Shown here: positions 17,011 through 29,365 of the stretch, in pieces
Layout: the number at the start of each line of letters is the position of its first letter
Position numbering within the stretch: position 1 is the stretch's first letter
Source: Nannochloris sp. 'desiccata'
Lineage: Eukaryota > Chlorophyta > Trebouxiophyceae > Chlorellales > Chlorellaceae
Length of the DNA: 64,000 nucleotides
NCBI GenBank assembly: GCA_019044685.2
Contig: JAGTXX020000009.1
Span: 1,674,001 to 1,738,000, forward strand
Direction: 5' to 3'
The notes under the pieces: generated by a model
What the model saw: only the letters and a program-made list of their open reading frames with translations
What the model was told of the DNA's origin: nothing
Database searches by the model: none
Translations under genes and position numbers: made by a program

Positions 17011-19383
17011 ATGCAACAAGGTATATCCTTACCCCCGCAGGTGCAGGGTTCGTCCATAAAAGGTGATCTTGATCTTATTTTTGGCAGCTTGAAATGGACT
17101 TCTACATCAAAGCGTCGCCCTCAGCACCTCTTTGCACGAATAGTATGGTGGGGCGATGAATCTGCAACCACTCACGATATCCCTTTGTTCTATTCAAGAG
17201 ACACTCAAACCAATGCCAATAGCAGCATTCAGTTTCCGCTCGTCTCAAGTGCCGCTCACATTGCCCGTTATCTAAACGATTTGGCAGTCTTAGAAATCAA
17301 CTTCTTACAAGTGGAAGCGTCACCGAAAGCTATTGCGAAAGTGTCTATCAACACCGCGGCCATAGCAAACACTGGGCTCGCTACCTTCAATGACACGGTG
17401 ATGGTGATCGCTTTACAGACCGGAGCTGTCCTAGGGTCTTTGCAAATTAAATTCGATATCAATTACAGACCTCCAGCACGATCAGGCTATTCTGTTCCTG
17501 CTGCTATGATTAAGAGTCGAGAATCTGTGGGTCAGGAAGTAGCAGCAGCGCTAGAAAGTTTGAAAAAATCTACAGAGAGCGCCATGGCAGAAAAAGAGCG
17601 TCCACTGCTGGAGAACAGTCCAGCTGCTACTGCCTCTACCACTATAACTGAACAGCAGAATCCAGTCATGGAATTTGAACAAAGTATACATAAAATTGAT
17701 GCTTCAGGAGGTATTGAGCCTCCTTTACCTACCTCTAGAGCAACAGAAGAAAGACAAAAAGAAGAAGAAAAAGATGACGTAGTTGCTGTAGCAGCGCCGA
17801 AAGTAAAAGCACAAGACGACGGCAAAATGCAAACTACTTCTCAACATGGCCAGTATTCTGTCCTAGTGAGGGTAGATTCCGCATTTGAGCTACTTCCCCC
17901 ATCACAAAAACACGCTAATTCTATGCCTGCCTCCGCTCAAAGTAAAAACTCCTTGGTTTACGCCTCTCTGGTTTGGCAACGTGATCGCTCCCAACGAGTT
18001 CACACCCATCTTACAGGCTCCCAAGAAGTGCCCTTGGCACTAGAAACTAGTGCACCAACAGCACAAAATGAACAGCACCAGCGCCACGCAGCAGTATGGA
18101 AGAGTGAACTCGAACTTAAAGTCAATATTGAGCCATTCGTTGCAGCGGCAACTGAATTTTCAGGAAATAAAAACAACTCTACTGGGCTTCTAGACGGTCC
18201 GTTACTGTTAATCAACGTCTGGAGATCAGGAATGATGCCGAATTCAGACCCTGTAGCCATGCTTGAGCAATTACATCTGGCCTCTGCCTCTTCAACAAAG
18301 AAAGAAGCAGCAGTGTCGACCCCATTTGATCAGCTCATCGGCTGTGCTGCAGTCGATTTGAGCTCTTTTGTGCACCAAAAAGAACCCACGAAGAGACAGA
18401 TAGAAGGCCGATTTCCTTTAATAAGTGCACAGCATCAAGTTCAAGGGGTGGTGAAAGCGTGTGTGATTCCCAATAGCCCTCTTGCTGCTGCTCTAGATGA
18501 TCTTATTCCTCCAAAAAGTGCTAGCGAGGTCGCCGACAGGGAATTCAATTTTACTCAGAGTGAAAATATGTTTCAACAAAGTCAACTAGGGGGAAGAAAG
18601 CAAGAATATGCTTGGTCAGGAAGTGATAGTGATGATGAGGGGGAGGCGATGGCGATGTTGGGTGTGACTTTCGAAGGCGCAGTGAGTTGCTCTGACGGCG
18701 ACGATGTGGACGGCGACGGTGGTGAATATTTAAACGGACATAGAGCTGATAGTATGGATATAGAAGGGGAAGAGAAGAAAGCACCACAGGGATTAATTAA
18801 TCAAGATTGGATGTTTGATATTTGCAAAAATATAGGAAATCAAGAGAAAGAAGAAGGAGATGATGGCAACGGCGGCGGCAGTGGTGGCGGCAATGTCGGT
18901 TTTCATTTTTATCAGCAGCAGCAGCAAGAAGAAGAACATGAAGAAGAGATGGTATTCAAAGAAAAGAAACCTGTGGTGTTTAAAAATAGATTATTACCTG
19001 GAGTGATAATGAGTTCACGGGAAGTGACATACCTATCCGCCTCTGACTTTGCCGAAAGTGGTACTAGGATTCTTGATCTTGGTAATGATATCTTGGGTGG
19101 TGAAAATGGTGTTGCTCCTCCTGCTCCCCCTACATATCAAGTTGCAGCACTGCCATATCTACCACAACACCAACAACAACATCAGCAACAGCAACAATGT
19201 CCATCTCTACCACCGCAAACAACTCGTATATCTCATCATCATCCTGGGCTGAAAGGGGACTGGTTATTTGGCATTCAACAACAGCAGGAGCAGGCGCAGT
19301 CTCAGCAGTCTCAACATGGCCGGCCCCCGCCACCAGAGGTCACTGCAAATCAGTTTGCTCCAATGGCAAACCTACCAAAGTAA
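17011..19383 (+). CDS. C2CD3-like centriolar C2-domain protein, short form
   Basis: Intronless, 790 residues. The N-terminus matches the C2CD3 N-terminal domain: LPPQVQGSSIKGDLDLIFGS, then LFARIVWWGDES, IARYLNDLAVLEINFLQVE and a closing GSLQIKFDINY. A second C2-like stretch occurs around residues 285-495 (SVLVRVDSAFELLPP, LVYASLVWQRDRS, LIGCAAVDLSSFV). The C-terminal third is disordered: acidic, Gly-rich and Gln-rich with HQQQ runs. C2CD3 promotes centriole elongation and distal appendage formation in animals. Here the protein is about a third of the human length, so either a short lineage form or only the N-terminal half is kept. The first ATG of the frame is used; a TTG lies two codons before it. 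Confidence 0.65.
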   Translation: MQQGISLPPQVQGSSIKGDLDLIFGSLKWTSTSKRRPQHLFARIVWWGDESATTHDIPLFYSRDTQTNANSSIQFPLVSSAAHIARYLNDLAVLEINFLQVEASPKAIAKVSINTAAIANTGLATFNDTVMVIALQTGAVLGSLQIKFDINYRPPARSGYSVPAAMIKSRESVGQEVAAALESLKKSTESAMAEKERPLLENSPAATASTTITEQQNPVMEFEQSIHKIDASGGIEPPLPTSRATEERQKEEEKDDVVAVAAPKVKAQDDGKMQTTSQHGQYSVLVRVDSAFELLPPSQKHANSMPASAQSKNSLVYASLVWQRDRSQRVHTHLTGSQEVPLALETSAPTAQNEQHQRHAAVWKSELELKVNIEPFVAAATEFSGNKNNSTGLLDGPLLLINVWRSGMMPNSDPVAMLEQLHLASASSTKKEAAVSTPFDQLIGCAAVDLSSFVHQKEPTKRQIEGRFPLISAQHQVQGVVKACVIPNSPLAAALDDLIPPKSASEVADREFNFTQSENMFQQSQLGGRKQEYAWSGSDSDDEGEAMAMLGVTFEGAVSCSDGDDVDGDGGEYLNGHRADSMDIEGEEKKAPQGLINQDWMFDICKNIGNQEKEEGDDGNGGGSGGGNVGFHFYQQQQQEEEHEEEMVFKEKKPVVFKNRLLPGVIMSSREVTYLSASDFAESGTRILDLGNDILGGENGVAPPAPPTYQVAALPYLPQHQQQHQQQQQCPSLPPQTTRISHHHPGLKGDWLFGIQQQQEQAQSQQSQHGRPPPPEVTANQFAPMANLPK

Positions 19384-19546
19384 TACTTGTGATAAAGCAC
19401 AATTATTGTTAAAAATATAAAATACACAGGTATACTATATTGTAATTGTAGTAACTACTTAAAAGTTGTTAAAGTCTACGGAAATGTCTTTGAAATTTGA
19501 ATTTGATTTGAAAAAACAATAAAGAGGTTCTCTAGGTATTCTCTGG

Positions 19547-20983
19547 TTATTTTTGTTGCTGCTGTCGGGTCATTGCCGCTCCCTTCCATCTTAAATAGCT
19601 CTGTATAAATTCTTCCAACCCTCCATCCATAACTCCATTCACATCACTTGTTTCATACCCCGTTCGTACATCTTTGACCAATTTGTACGGATGAAATACA
19701 TAATTACGGACTTGTTGACCCCACTCAGCTTTGACAATGTCCCCTCGAATAGCAGCAATCTCTGCTGCTGCCTGTTCTTGTGCTACCACTAACAATCGAG
19801 CTTTAAGTAACGTTAATGCCTTTGCTTTATTCTGCGCTTGACTTCGTTCTTCCTGGCATCGTACAGTCAGTCCAGTCGGCACGTGTTTAATTCGTACTGC
19901 AGTTTCGACTTTATTAACATTTTGTCCGCCGGCGCCTCCAGAACGCATTGTGGTGATTTCCAGATCCGTATCTGGAATTTCGACATTTCCAGGGTCGTAG
20001 GCATCATCATCTAATAACGGCATGACTTCTACCGCTGCAAAACTCGTTTGCCGGGCTGCTTTTGAGTTGAACGGTGATAATCTTACCAGTCTATGTGTTC
20101 CCTTTTCACCTTTTAAATACCCATATGCATACCTTCCATCTATTTGGATTTCTACAGACTTTATACCAGCTTCTTCCCCTTCAGCACGATCTGTGATTTT
20201 AGTTTTGTAGCCTTGAGACTCTGCCCAGCGAAGAAACATTCGCTCCATCATCATCGCCCAGTCTTGGGCATCGGTACCACCCGCCCCTGCTTGTATACTC
20301 AATATAGCTCCATTGACGTCATAAGGACCACCTAAGAGTCTACGTAGCTCCCACGTAGCCAATTCAGATTCTAATGCAGAAGCAATACTGGACGCTTCGG
20401 CCGCAGCGGCTTCGGATGACTCTAATTCTAGCAGTTCTAAAGCAAGAACGAGGTCGTCGGCTTTATTTTGGAGTGATTCTAAAGCGTGTATTTCATCACG
20501 TACGATGTTGACACGTTGTAAGAGAGCTTGGGCAGAGGCACGATCGTTCCATAAAGTCTCGGCGCCAGCGTCCTTCTCCAAGGAAGAAAGTTGAGTGCGG
20601 AGATCCGAGAGGTCAGCTACTTGGACAGCCTCAATCAACCTTGATTGGAGGTCTGTTGCCTGACGTTTAAGAAAATTTAATGATTCTATTGGGGTTTGGG
20701 AAGAGATGAATGGTTGTCCAGAGCTAGAGGACGAAGAGGAGAGAGCTCGTAAAGGTAGCAAGGTATCACTTCGGCCAGAGCTGTTCCTTAGTGCCGCCGT
20801 CGCTGTCACTCTGGGTTGTGCTACTGGTAGGTAAGAATCTCGTCTAAATACGGGTCTGTGAGCCGTACCACTAGATTTTGCATAATGTGAGGTCCGTGTT
20901 AGATACTGACGTTGTTGAGAACCTAAGCTCCTTGTGCACCTATCTACAAAGCTCATTGTCCTCCTTAGCAACGTTCTGATCAT
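19547..20983 (-). CDS. PRFB: Organellar peptide chain release factor 2
   Basis: Intronless, 478 residues from ATG 20983. The first about 100 residues are Arg/Ser-rich ([20 protein letters not shown]), an organelle-targeting extension. The body has the RF2 helical domain, then the codon-recognition region [17 protein letters not shown] with the tripeptide SPF, which reads UGA and UAA. The catalytic loop [20 protein letters not shown] holds the GGQ motif that triggers peptidyl-tRNA hydrolysis. [18 protein letters not shown] completes the class I signature. Plastid RF2 (HCF109 type) is the usual green-lineage protein, but the Arg-rich start would also fit mitochondria. No frameshift site is needed, unlike bacterial prfB. 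Confidence 0.93.
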   Translation of the reverse strand: MIRTLLRRTMSFVDRCTRSLGSQQRQYLTRTSHYAKSSGTAHRPVFRRDSYLPVAQPRVTATAALRNSSGRSDTLLPLRALSSSSSSSGQPFISSQTPIESLNFLKRQATDLQSRLIEAVQVADLSDLRTQLSSLEKDAGAETLWNDRASAQALLQRVNIVRDEIHALESLQNKADDLVLALELLELESSEAAAAEASSIASALESELATWELRRLLGGPYDVNGAILSIQAGAGGTDAQDWAMMMERMFLRWAESQGYKTKITDRAEGEEAGIKSVEIQIDGRYAYGYLKGEKGTHRLVRLSPFNSKAARQTSFAAVEVMPLLDDDAYDPGNVEIPDTDLEITTMRSGGAGGQNVNKVETAVRIKHVPTGLTVRCQEERSQAQNKAKALTLLKARLLVVAQEQAAAEIAAIRGDIVKAEWGQQVRNYVFHPYKLVKDVRTGYETSDVNGVMDGGLEEFIQSYLRWKGAAMTRQQQQK

Positions 20984-21344
20984 TTGAGGATCAAAATTAG
21001 TTCTTAAGTAATGTAGAATCAATCCAGATAATGCACTCTGATCTATACTCGGTTTAGGTGGGTGATTTTATACGTAGAACTGCTAGAATTACCAAGCACA
21101 GATTGAATAGAAACAAATGTAGATGGAGAGAATCGCACTATTTAAATTTTTACCTAGCATCCAACCAAATCACTCAATATCTCTACTGATTCAAGTTTTA
21201 TTACTTCATTGAATAACATACGAACGAAATAATATAATATATGACCACGTATTCTTTTATATCGCTTTTTATTTCAAATCAATAAAATAAGTCCTCTGGC
21301 AGACTCCCACCGCCATAACGGGCTCCAAAGCAGCACAACACCCT

Positions 21345-22274
21345 TCACCTCTGATTAGTACGCCCATCCAAAGTACAAAGAACAGGCACATACAAATCAG
21401 GCCGACGATCTCTAAACATCCCCCACCCTGCTCGTTTCTTCCTATTCTCTTCAAAATCAAAAGTTGCTGTTACCACCCCTTCTACCGTTATGTCCGGTCT
21501 AGGATCTGGATTTCCATCGATCAAAACCCCTTCTTTCGCTCCTATTTGAGCCACTACATTCCCAGTAGCCCCTGAAATGAAGCTCCCGCCATAAAAGGTA
21601 ATTTTACTTTCGCCAAATGTCTCAGTTCCGACTCTATTGGAAGCTACAACGGGCACCATATTGGCCCCGCTGTGCCCAAGCATGACACGGCACCAGTGCG
21701 GGTAGCTATTATATGTGGGGTCTTTAGGTTCGCTCCCAATAGCGGTTGGGTAGAGTAAAATATCTGCTCCTTGTAATACACAGGCTCTTGCTGCTTCAGG
21801 AAACCACTGGTCCCAGCAAATACAGACCCCTAGAGTGCCATATTTTGTTTTTATAGCTCTAAATCCAGTATCGCCAGGGGAGAAATAGAACTTTTCCATA
21901 TACCCCGGACCATCAGGAATGTGGGATTTGCGGTAATGGCCTACGATAGAGCCATCTGTGTCAGCAACAGCGATAGAGTTGAAGTAGGCGTTGCCAGCCC
22001 GCTCAAAGAAACTAATGGGCAGAACGACACCAAGCTCTTTGGCTAAAGCAGCAAAGAGGGAGATGAAGGGGTTGTTATCTAAAGGTGCAGCGTGGTCGTA
22101 GTATTTGGGGTCTTGCTCTTGGCAAAAGTAAGGTGTGCGGAAGAGCTCTTGGAGCAAGATGATATTGGCACCTTGAGAAGCAGCCTCACGCACAAACTTT
22201 TCGGCTTTCTTGCAATTGGACTCTATGTCCCAACTGCAGGAGAACTGCACAGCAGCGACGGTGACCTTGCCCAT
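21345..22274 (-). CDS. CPA: N-carbamoylputrescine amidase
   Basis: Intronless, 309 residues, close to plant CPA length. It is a nitrilase-superfamily enzyme with the Glu-Lys-Cys triad in LLQELFRTPYFCQ (Glu), YRKSHIPDGPGYMEKFYFSP (Lys) and GVCICWDQWFPEAAR (Cys). The motifs and ending (GVVTATFDFEENRKKRAGWG, then RRPDLY) are those of the carbamoylputrescine branch rather than of nitrilases or beta-ureidopropionase. It hydrolyses N-carbamoylputrescine to putrescine, CO2 and ammonia. The gene for the preceding step, agmatine deiminase, starts 263 bp away in the opposite direction. Confidence 0.95.
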   Translation of the reverse strand: MGKVTVAAVQFSCSWDIESNCKKAEKFVREAASQGANIILLQELFRTPYFCQEQDPKYYDHAAPLDNNPFISLFAALAKELGVVLPISFFERAGNAYFNSIAVADTDGSIVGHYRKSHIPDGPGYMEKFYFSPGDTGFRAIKTKYGTLGVCICWDQWFPEAARACVLQGADILLYPTAIGSEPKDPTYNSYPHWCRVMLGHSGANMVPVVASNRVGTETFGESKITFYGGSFISGATGNVVAQIGAKEGVLIDGNPDPRPDITVEGVVTATFDFEENRKKRAGWGMFRDRRPDLYVPVLCTLDGRTNQR

Positions 22275-24134
<1,860 letters not shown>

Positions 24135-24424
24135 TGCGCCATTTTTGCTTTCAACAGTTGTAGAAAAATGGCAAATCGTGTATTACATTAAATGCATTTC
24201 TGCAGAGCTGGCAGAAATTTTCTTTTTCAGCTTGATTTTGATCGGGGCTCGTTGCCCTTTTCGAGCCTTGGTGGTGAAATAAGCGCACCTGCGCAAATCT
24301 TAACGCATTTTTGTTGTAACATATACCACCCTGTACTTGATCACCCCGGGGTTGCTGTATTTAACTTCTTGTGCCATCGATAAATTATCCTATTTTTGAA
24401 TTGGCATAAACCTACAAATACATA

Positions 24425-24910
24425 ATGCGCGGAGTTCAGTTCAGCTGGTTCAAGGTTGATGTGTAAGTCATTATTTCTAATCCTGCATTCCAGGATCTAA
24501 GTGCTCTCGTAGGAGGCGTTCAACAGCGATTCAAGAACGTGTATTAAATGAAAATGAAAGAAAACGCTTGTTTACTTTTTGCGCAGGCTTCCCGTGGTTG
24601 CTGCCGTCGGAGTTGGTATGGGATGTATGTTCTACTCTATAGGAAGGACTTTAATGCACCACCCTGAAGTCCAGTAAGTCTTATTTTTGTTCTCCTGCCC
24701 ATCCTCGTAAAGAACCTATTACTCACTTTTTTATCGGTGTTGTATCCTCTTTGCAGCCTTACCAAGCAGTCTAGGATGGAAGGTGTCCCAGAGAGTGGCA
24801 GAGCCGAGACGCGCGCTGCTATATATAACAAGGGTTCTCTCTATAAGTCCATCCAATCTCACAGAGGCGAGAAGGAAGTGGCTGAAGGCCGTACCCGCAT
24901 ATTCAATTAA
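24425..24910 (+). CDS. B12D: B12D / NDUFA4 (MLRQ)-like small mitochondrial subunit
   Basis: Three exons, 24425-24462, 24587-24673 and 24757-24910, give 92 residues; each exon is too short to stand out on its own. The join reads MRGVQFSWFKVDVLPVVAAV, then a hydrophobic GVGMGCMFYSIGRTLMHHPE, then VHLTKQSRMEGVPESG and a basic tail. A single membrane helix followed by NPEV-x-x-x-K-x-x-R is the B12D (NADH-ubiquinone reductase complex I MLRQ) family pattern. Family members are small respiratory-chain subunits; animal NDUFA4 sits in cytochrome c oxidase. Splice sites are consensus-like (GTAAGT donors). It follows agmatine deiminase on the same strand, 290 bp on. Confidence 0.8.
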
Positions 24911-25279
24911 CTATCTAAAATCCAATTAGGAAGCCGAGTGTAGCAGATGTACAGCCATATGCATCCTTCTGTTTTGCTTTCTCGACAGTTTCAATATCTC
25001 CCTTTGCTTTTGGCTTGAGAAGAGGGTTCACCTTTCCAGGCTTCAAGCCTGTGTATACTTCCCTTCTTCCCCTTTTATTTTTATCGCATCTACGTTTTAA
25101 CTCTTCCTTTAAAATATCTTATCAAAATTAGCATATCAAAACATCAGGAAAACAAAAAAGCAGAAATAAAATCCTTTAAAATCATAACATAGGATAATAC
25201 CTTTAGAAAAATTGGATGCGCACCATCCATACTCTCCACCACTCAGCATTTTTTCTATTTTTTATTTCATAAGAAGTTC
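24911..25279. other. Convergent 3' spacer, no gene seen
   Basis: 369 bp, T-rich, between the converging B12D-like and CYP38 genes. Only UTR-like sequence is seen. Confidence 0.5.
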
Positions 25280-26680
25280 TTACTCTTTAAGTTTGAGATT
25301 TTCAATGCCATCAGTGACCTTGGCATACACAATTTTATCTCCATTCTGGATCTCCTTCAATAGTTCCGCATTGTCGGTAATATATCCCAGCACAGCATAG
25401 CGCCCATCCAACAAATTTGACCCCGTTGGGGTCAGCTCGGATTCTTTCAATAAAAAGAAAATCTGAGAAGAAGCAGAGTTCGCTTCAAACTCCCCACGGG
25501 CCAGCGCTACAGTACCAAATGCATTGAATGGCAAGCGAGGCTGTTCATTATATCTCCCGTTATCCTCCAACGTCTCTTCATACACAGGTACTTTGTCCCC
25601 TTCAACCATCACCTCAAAGGGAATGCGGCGGATTTCGCCGTTTTCAATAAAGCCCTCAGCATCTCCGGAAGGTTTTCCAGTTTGTACGACAAACCCATCA
25701 GCACGCTGAATTTCCATACTGTCATAGAACCCACGACGGCATAAATCAATGAAATCTCCAGCAGATAAAGGAGCGTTGTAACCATCGGCAACGATAATCA
25801 TGGTGCCCCCCGTGGCATTATCATCACGAGGAGTAGCAAATTCGATTTTCATTTCAACGGTAGCGCGTCCTTTAAGCTGGGGTAAGTTGGCATATTGGGA
25901 CGGGACTTCAAAGGGGAATCCTTTGACCATTGATTCTTCGATTGTGCTTACGTAAGAGAGTAATTCTTGTTGTTTGATAGGGACGTTTTGTTTGTCTTGG
26001 CGCTCAATGAGAGCTTGGAATTCGGTTAATCCAGTTTTGAGCTTGTCAACGGCAGCGGTACCTGCTGCTTTGCGGTCAGGAGCGAAATCAGCGATGATGG
26101 TTTTGCCTTCGCGTTCAAGAACAGAGGCTGCGCCACGGACACGCTTGCTTACATTGCCTAGAGATTTGTTTCCGGGAATGCGGAGGTCCTCGGAGATTTG
26201 CTCAAGATCCTTTTGGATAACGCGGATGGGTTTGTTATTGATGGGGAGAGCGTAGCGGAGTAAAGCTTTGGCATTTTTGACAGGGTCTGCGGAGAGCATA
26301 CCGGCCTGGGCTTGAGGGATAAGAGCATCGGGCAAGATGGCAGGAGCACCGACGAGGAGAGCAGCAGCGGCAGCTCCCACAAGAGCGTTACGCATCACAA
26401 TCTGAGCCTTTTCAATCTGCAGAATAATTGAAGAGAAAATTATGGATTAGGAAGGGGATGCTGAAGTGCATACATAAGGCAGAGGGACATAGGATTGATC
26501 TAGGGAGGTGATGGAAAACGATAACAAATTTGTGTAGAATGAACCCACCATTCCAGTGTGTTCATTGCGTTCCGCAGCATAGGCCTTGACACCCTGTCGC
26601 TGGCTGCGTCGGGATGCGCGATGGCTGGCTACTGGGACTGCAGTGAAGGGTGTGCTAGATAAAGCAATTTTTGTCTGCAT
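25280..26680 (-). CDS. CYP38: CYP38/TLP40-type thylakoid-lumen cyclophilin
   Basis: Two exons, 26680-26549 and 26416-25280, give 422 residues, near the plant length. Residues 1-44 are a stroma-targeting transit peptide. After the intron comes a thylakoid signal, MRNALVGAAAAALLVGAPAI, ending in AQA/GM, a lumenal processing site. Residues about 90-215 form the N-terminal helical bundle (PIRVIQKDLEQISEDLRIPG, and a KQNVPIKQQELL segment). The C-terminal cyclophilin-like domain contains GGTMIIVADGYNAPLSAGDF, then IDLCRRGFYDSMEIQRADGF and SSQIFFLLKESELTPTGSNL. CYP38 assists assembly and repair of photosystem II in the lumen; it is considered a weak or inactive isomerase. The upstream exon is needed for targeting. 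It is head to head with the rubredoxin gene, 264 bp apart. Confidence 0.95.
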
Positions 26681-26944
26681 TTTGTGTGGTTCGAAATCAC
26701 TGCACAACGTTTACGATTCCGGTTTGATGGGCAATGCACGTGTTATATTCAATACAAATGATGAAAATTTATGTGGATCGATCGAAGGAATGTGCAATTT
26801 GAGCAGCGTGGGTGCTTTAATTCACTTTTTGTTGGCCACGTTGGACTTCTGGAATCACTTAAAACGCTAATTGGGGCCGATCGCTGCATTTATATCAGAT
26901 AAATAATTATTCAAACATATCGATTAAGTTTCAAAGTCACCACC
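26681..26944. promoter_or_regulatory. Divergent promoter region, CYP38 / rubredoxin
   Basis: 264 bp between start codons of two photosystem II biogenesis factors. Co-expression from one promoter region is inferred. Confidence 0.45.
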
Positions 26945-27594
26945 ATGCAGACTCTCAGGGGCCAAGGAACATGCGTGCATCGTGTTGGTTTAACAGCGAA
27001 ATGTGCGTTCACTGCTCGTCGTAATGTTATCACCGTTCGACCAACATTTAGAGACCTCCGTGTGAGGGCTGAGGAAGAGCCAATGACTGGCGAAATTGAG
27101 GTATGCCCTTATTGCTTTGACATTTCTGTGTGGGCTATAATCACCTTCAACTTTCATTATTATTTCCCGATTACATTTGCTCACTGCTCCACTAGTTACA
27201 CCGTATTTTCCTATAGAATCCCGAATCAGAGATTGCCCGCAAAAAAGCCGAGGCTGATCGTCTTCGTGCTGCTGAAAAATTCATGGTCGTCGGGACAGGC
27301 GAGGCCGAGTGCAAAGGCTGTGGCTACACATATGTCCCTAAAAATGGAGATCCTGAATACCCTATCTCACCTGGTGTGCCTTTCCAAAAGCTTCCTGAAG
27401 ATTGGCAATGCCCCGTCTGCGGTGCAGAGAAGAGATTGTTCCAATCGAAACAAATGGAAGTCGCCGGATTTGCCGAAAATCAAGGGTATGGTCTTGGGAC
27501 AAACGGAATGACCGGGGAGCAGAAATCTTTACTTATTTTTGGATCTTTAGCAGCGTTATTCTTCCTGTTATTGTTAGGCTACACAATGAACTAA
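26945..27594 (+). CDS. RBD1: Plastid membrane-anchored rubredoxin (RBD1/RubA type)
   Basis: Two exons, 26945-27100 and 27217-27594, give 177 residues. Residues 1 to about 40 are a Cys/Arg/Thr-rich transit peptide. The rubredoxin domain has the two iron-binding knuckles ECKGCGYTYVPKNGDPEYPI and DWQCPVCGAEKRLF. The C-terminus has one membrane anchor, SLLIFGSLAALFFLLLLGYT. This domain order is that of thylakoid RBD1, needed for photosystem II assembly in cyanobacteria, algae and plants. All four cysteine ligands are present. The 116-bp intron is phase 0 and follows the transit peptide. Confidence 0.95.
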
Positions 27595-27842
27595 AATTTA
27601 CATAGAAGTATTAGTTAATTTTCTTGTTTTGTTTAATTTTTTTCTGAGCGGCGGTTTTTCTTTTTGGATGTGAGAAAGCAAAAAAGCATAGAGGCGGCAG
27701 AAGCAGCTATATAGTATGAGATGAATATATATATTGATCAATTCCAACTGACAAAATTTTGTTTGCACAATTAATTTAAAAGCAAAAACAGTATTATACT
27801 CAGATAGATACAACAACTTAAATAGAGATTTCAGTAAAAAGT

Positions 27843-29102
27843 TTACAAAATATCGGCAAAAAAGTTATTCCCAATTTGTTGAGTTTGTTTCTTTTGGATT
27901 CTATGCTCTCCGCGTTTCTTCTTCTTCTTCTTCTGTTTCTTTTTCCTCTTCTTCCCACCTGCGTCGCTATCATCGCTATCTCCATCCTCATCACTACTCT
28001 CTTTATCTTCTTTTTCCTCTTCCTCCTTCTCCACCGATCTCGTCTTTCCCGCTTCTTCTTCTTCTTTTTCATTTTCTATTTCTTCATCATCATCTACCAA
28101 AATACTCAAATCCCATATTTTCACTGTGTTATCGTGTGACGCACTCGCCAGCATCTGCATATCTGAACTTGCAGCTAATCTTTCAATATCAAACTCGCCA
28201 TGTTCACCCAACACGCCCACCATTTTATTCGGTTGAATATTTAAAACTCGAATAATGCCATCACTACTCGCAGTCAACACACTATCTTCATCATATTTTA
28301 CTATAGATGTAACAGAATCTGGATGGCCAGGGAATCTGTCGCTACAGTCGTTCCAATAACCCCAACTCCAGATGTCTAGGACCCCACTTGTCGTACCACA
28401 AACAATTTTTCTACCGCCCTTGACCACGACAACTGAAAGCAGCTCATCATCTGCATCTCCCTCAGAGGTTTCTTTGATTTTTTTTGTGCGGAGATCTATT
28501 AAATTTAATGTACCATCCCCACTGACGCTCAGAAGGGCGTTTTCAGGGGCATGATAGTAGAAATCAGAGACATAATCTGAATGTGGTTCTAACACCGCAA
28601 TGGCATCTGATTGTCTAGAGTCCCATAGAGAAACACCGCCATCTTCATCTCCAGACGCAGTGATGGTTTCTGAAACTCCTAAAAGACGGGTGATAGGGGC
28701 TGTATGGGCATCTCGTTTCCGTGCACTTGCTTTGCCTGTAGCAACGTCAACGGCAAGAATGCTTTTGTCAGTGGAGCCTGTAAATACTAAATCTCCAGAT
28801 AAAGAGAAGCGTACAGCTCGACATGGATGCGCATGATCATGGGCTTTTATTGTATGCTGAACTGAGACGGAATTGCGCGCGCAGGAGTGGAGAAGCAGTT
28901 TACCGTCAATGACTCCGGTAGCCAACACAGCTTGGTTTGGGTGGAAGTCTACATCCTGCCGGCATTTGGTGAAAGATTAGGATAGTTGATGCGATATTGA
29001 TAAAGTGCAATAGAGAATTTATTAGCAATATTCAGGCTTACTAAGAAGACGTACCAAAGGTTGATCATTACACTCCACTTTGTGCAGTAGAACATCATCC
29101 AT
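27843..29102 (-). CDS. WDR55: WDR55-like WD40-repeat protein, ribosome biogenesis
   Basis: Two exons, 29102-29055 (MDDVLLHKVECNDQPL) and 28955-27843, give 386 residues. Exon 2 begins DVDFHPNQAVLATGVIDG, the first WD blade. Further blades end in GSTDKSILAVDVATGK, SGDEDGGVSLWDSRQ, SGDGTLNLIDLRT, GTTSGVLDIWSWG, SSDGIIRVLNI and SASHDNTVKIWDLSI, about seven in all. The tail is very acidic, then strongly basic (KKRKKKQKKKKKKRG), and ends NNFFADIL, like the F-F-A-x-L end of WDR55. The basic tail fits nucleolar localisation. WDR55 acts in rRNA processing; plant WDR55 also contacts DDB1. Head to head with the aminopeptidase, 263 bp apart. Confidence 0.85.
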
Positions 29103-29365
29103 TGTAAGCGCCACGCAAAGACAGCTACTTAATTGTTATTTAGGAAAATATATGCACGCATTGTAGAAATTCAGGAGTTCCTATATGTTTCCAGGAAATG
29201 GGAACAAAGCATGTTTGCAAACCTTGTGCTGCCAGCAAAATTGATATAACTCACACTCTAATAGACTGGAATCAATATTTAATTGTGTGACGGCCTTTGT
29301 TGTCAGTTCCAAATACGCGACAAATAGAGGGTAGAGGTCTTGTTGTCGCTGATAAGATCGAATTA

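Noticed and set aside
19547..20983. Programmed frameshift as in bacterial prfB
   Set aside because: The release factor reads as one uninterrupted frame with SPF and GGQ intact; no internal UGA is present.
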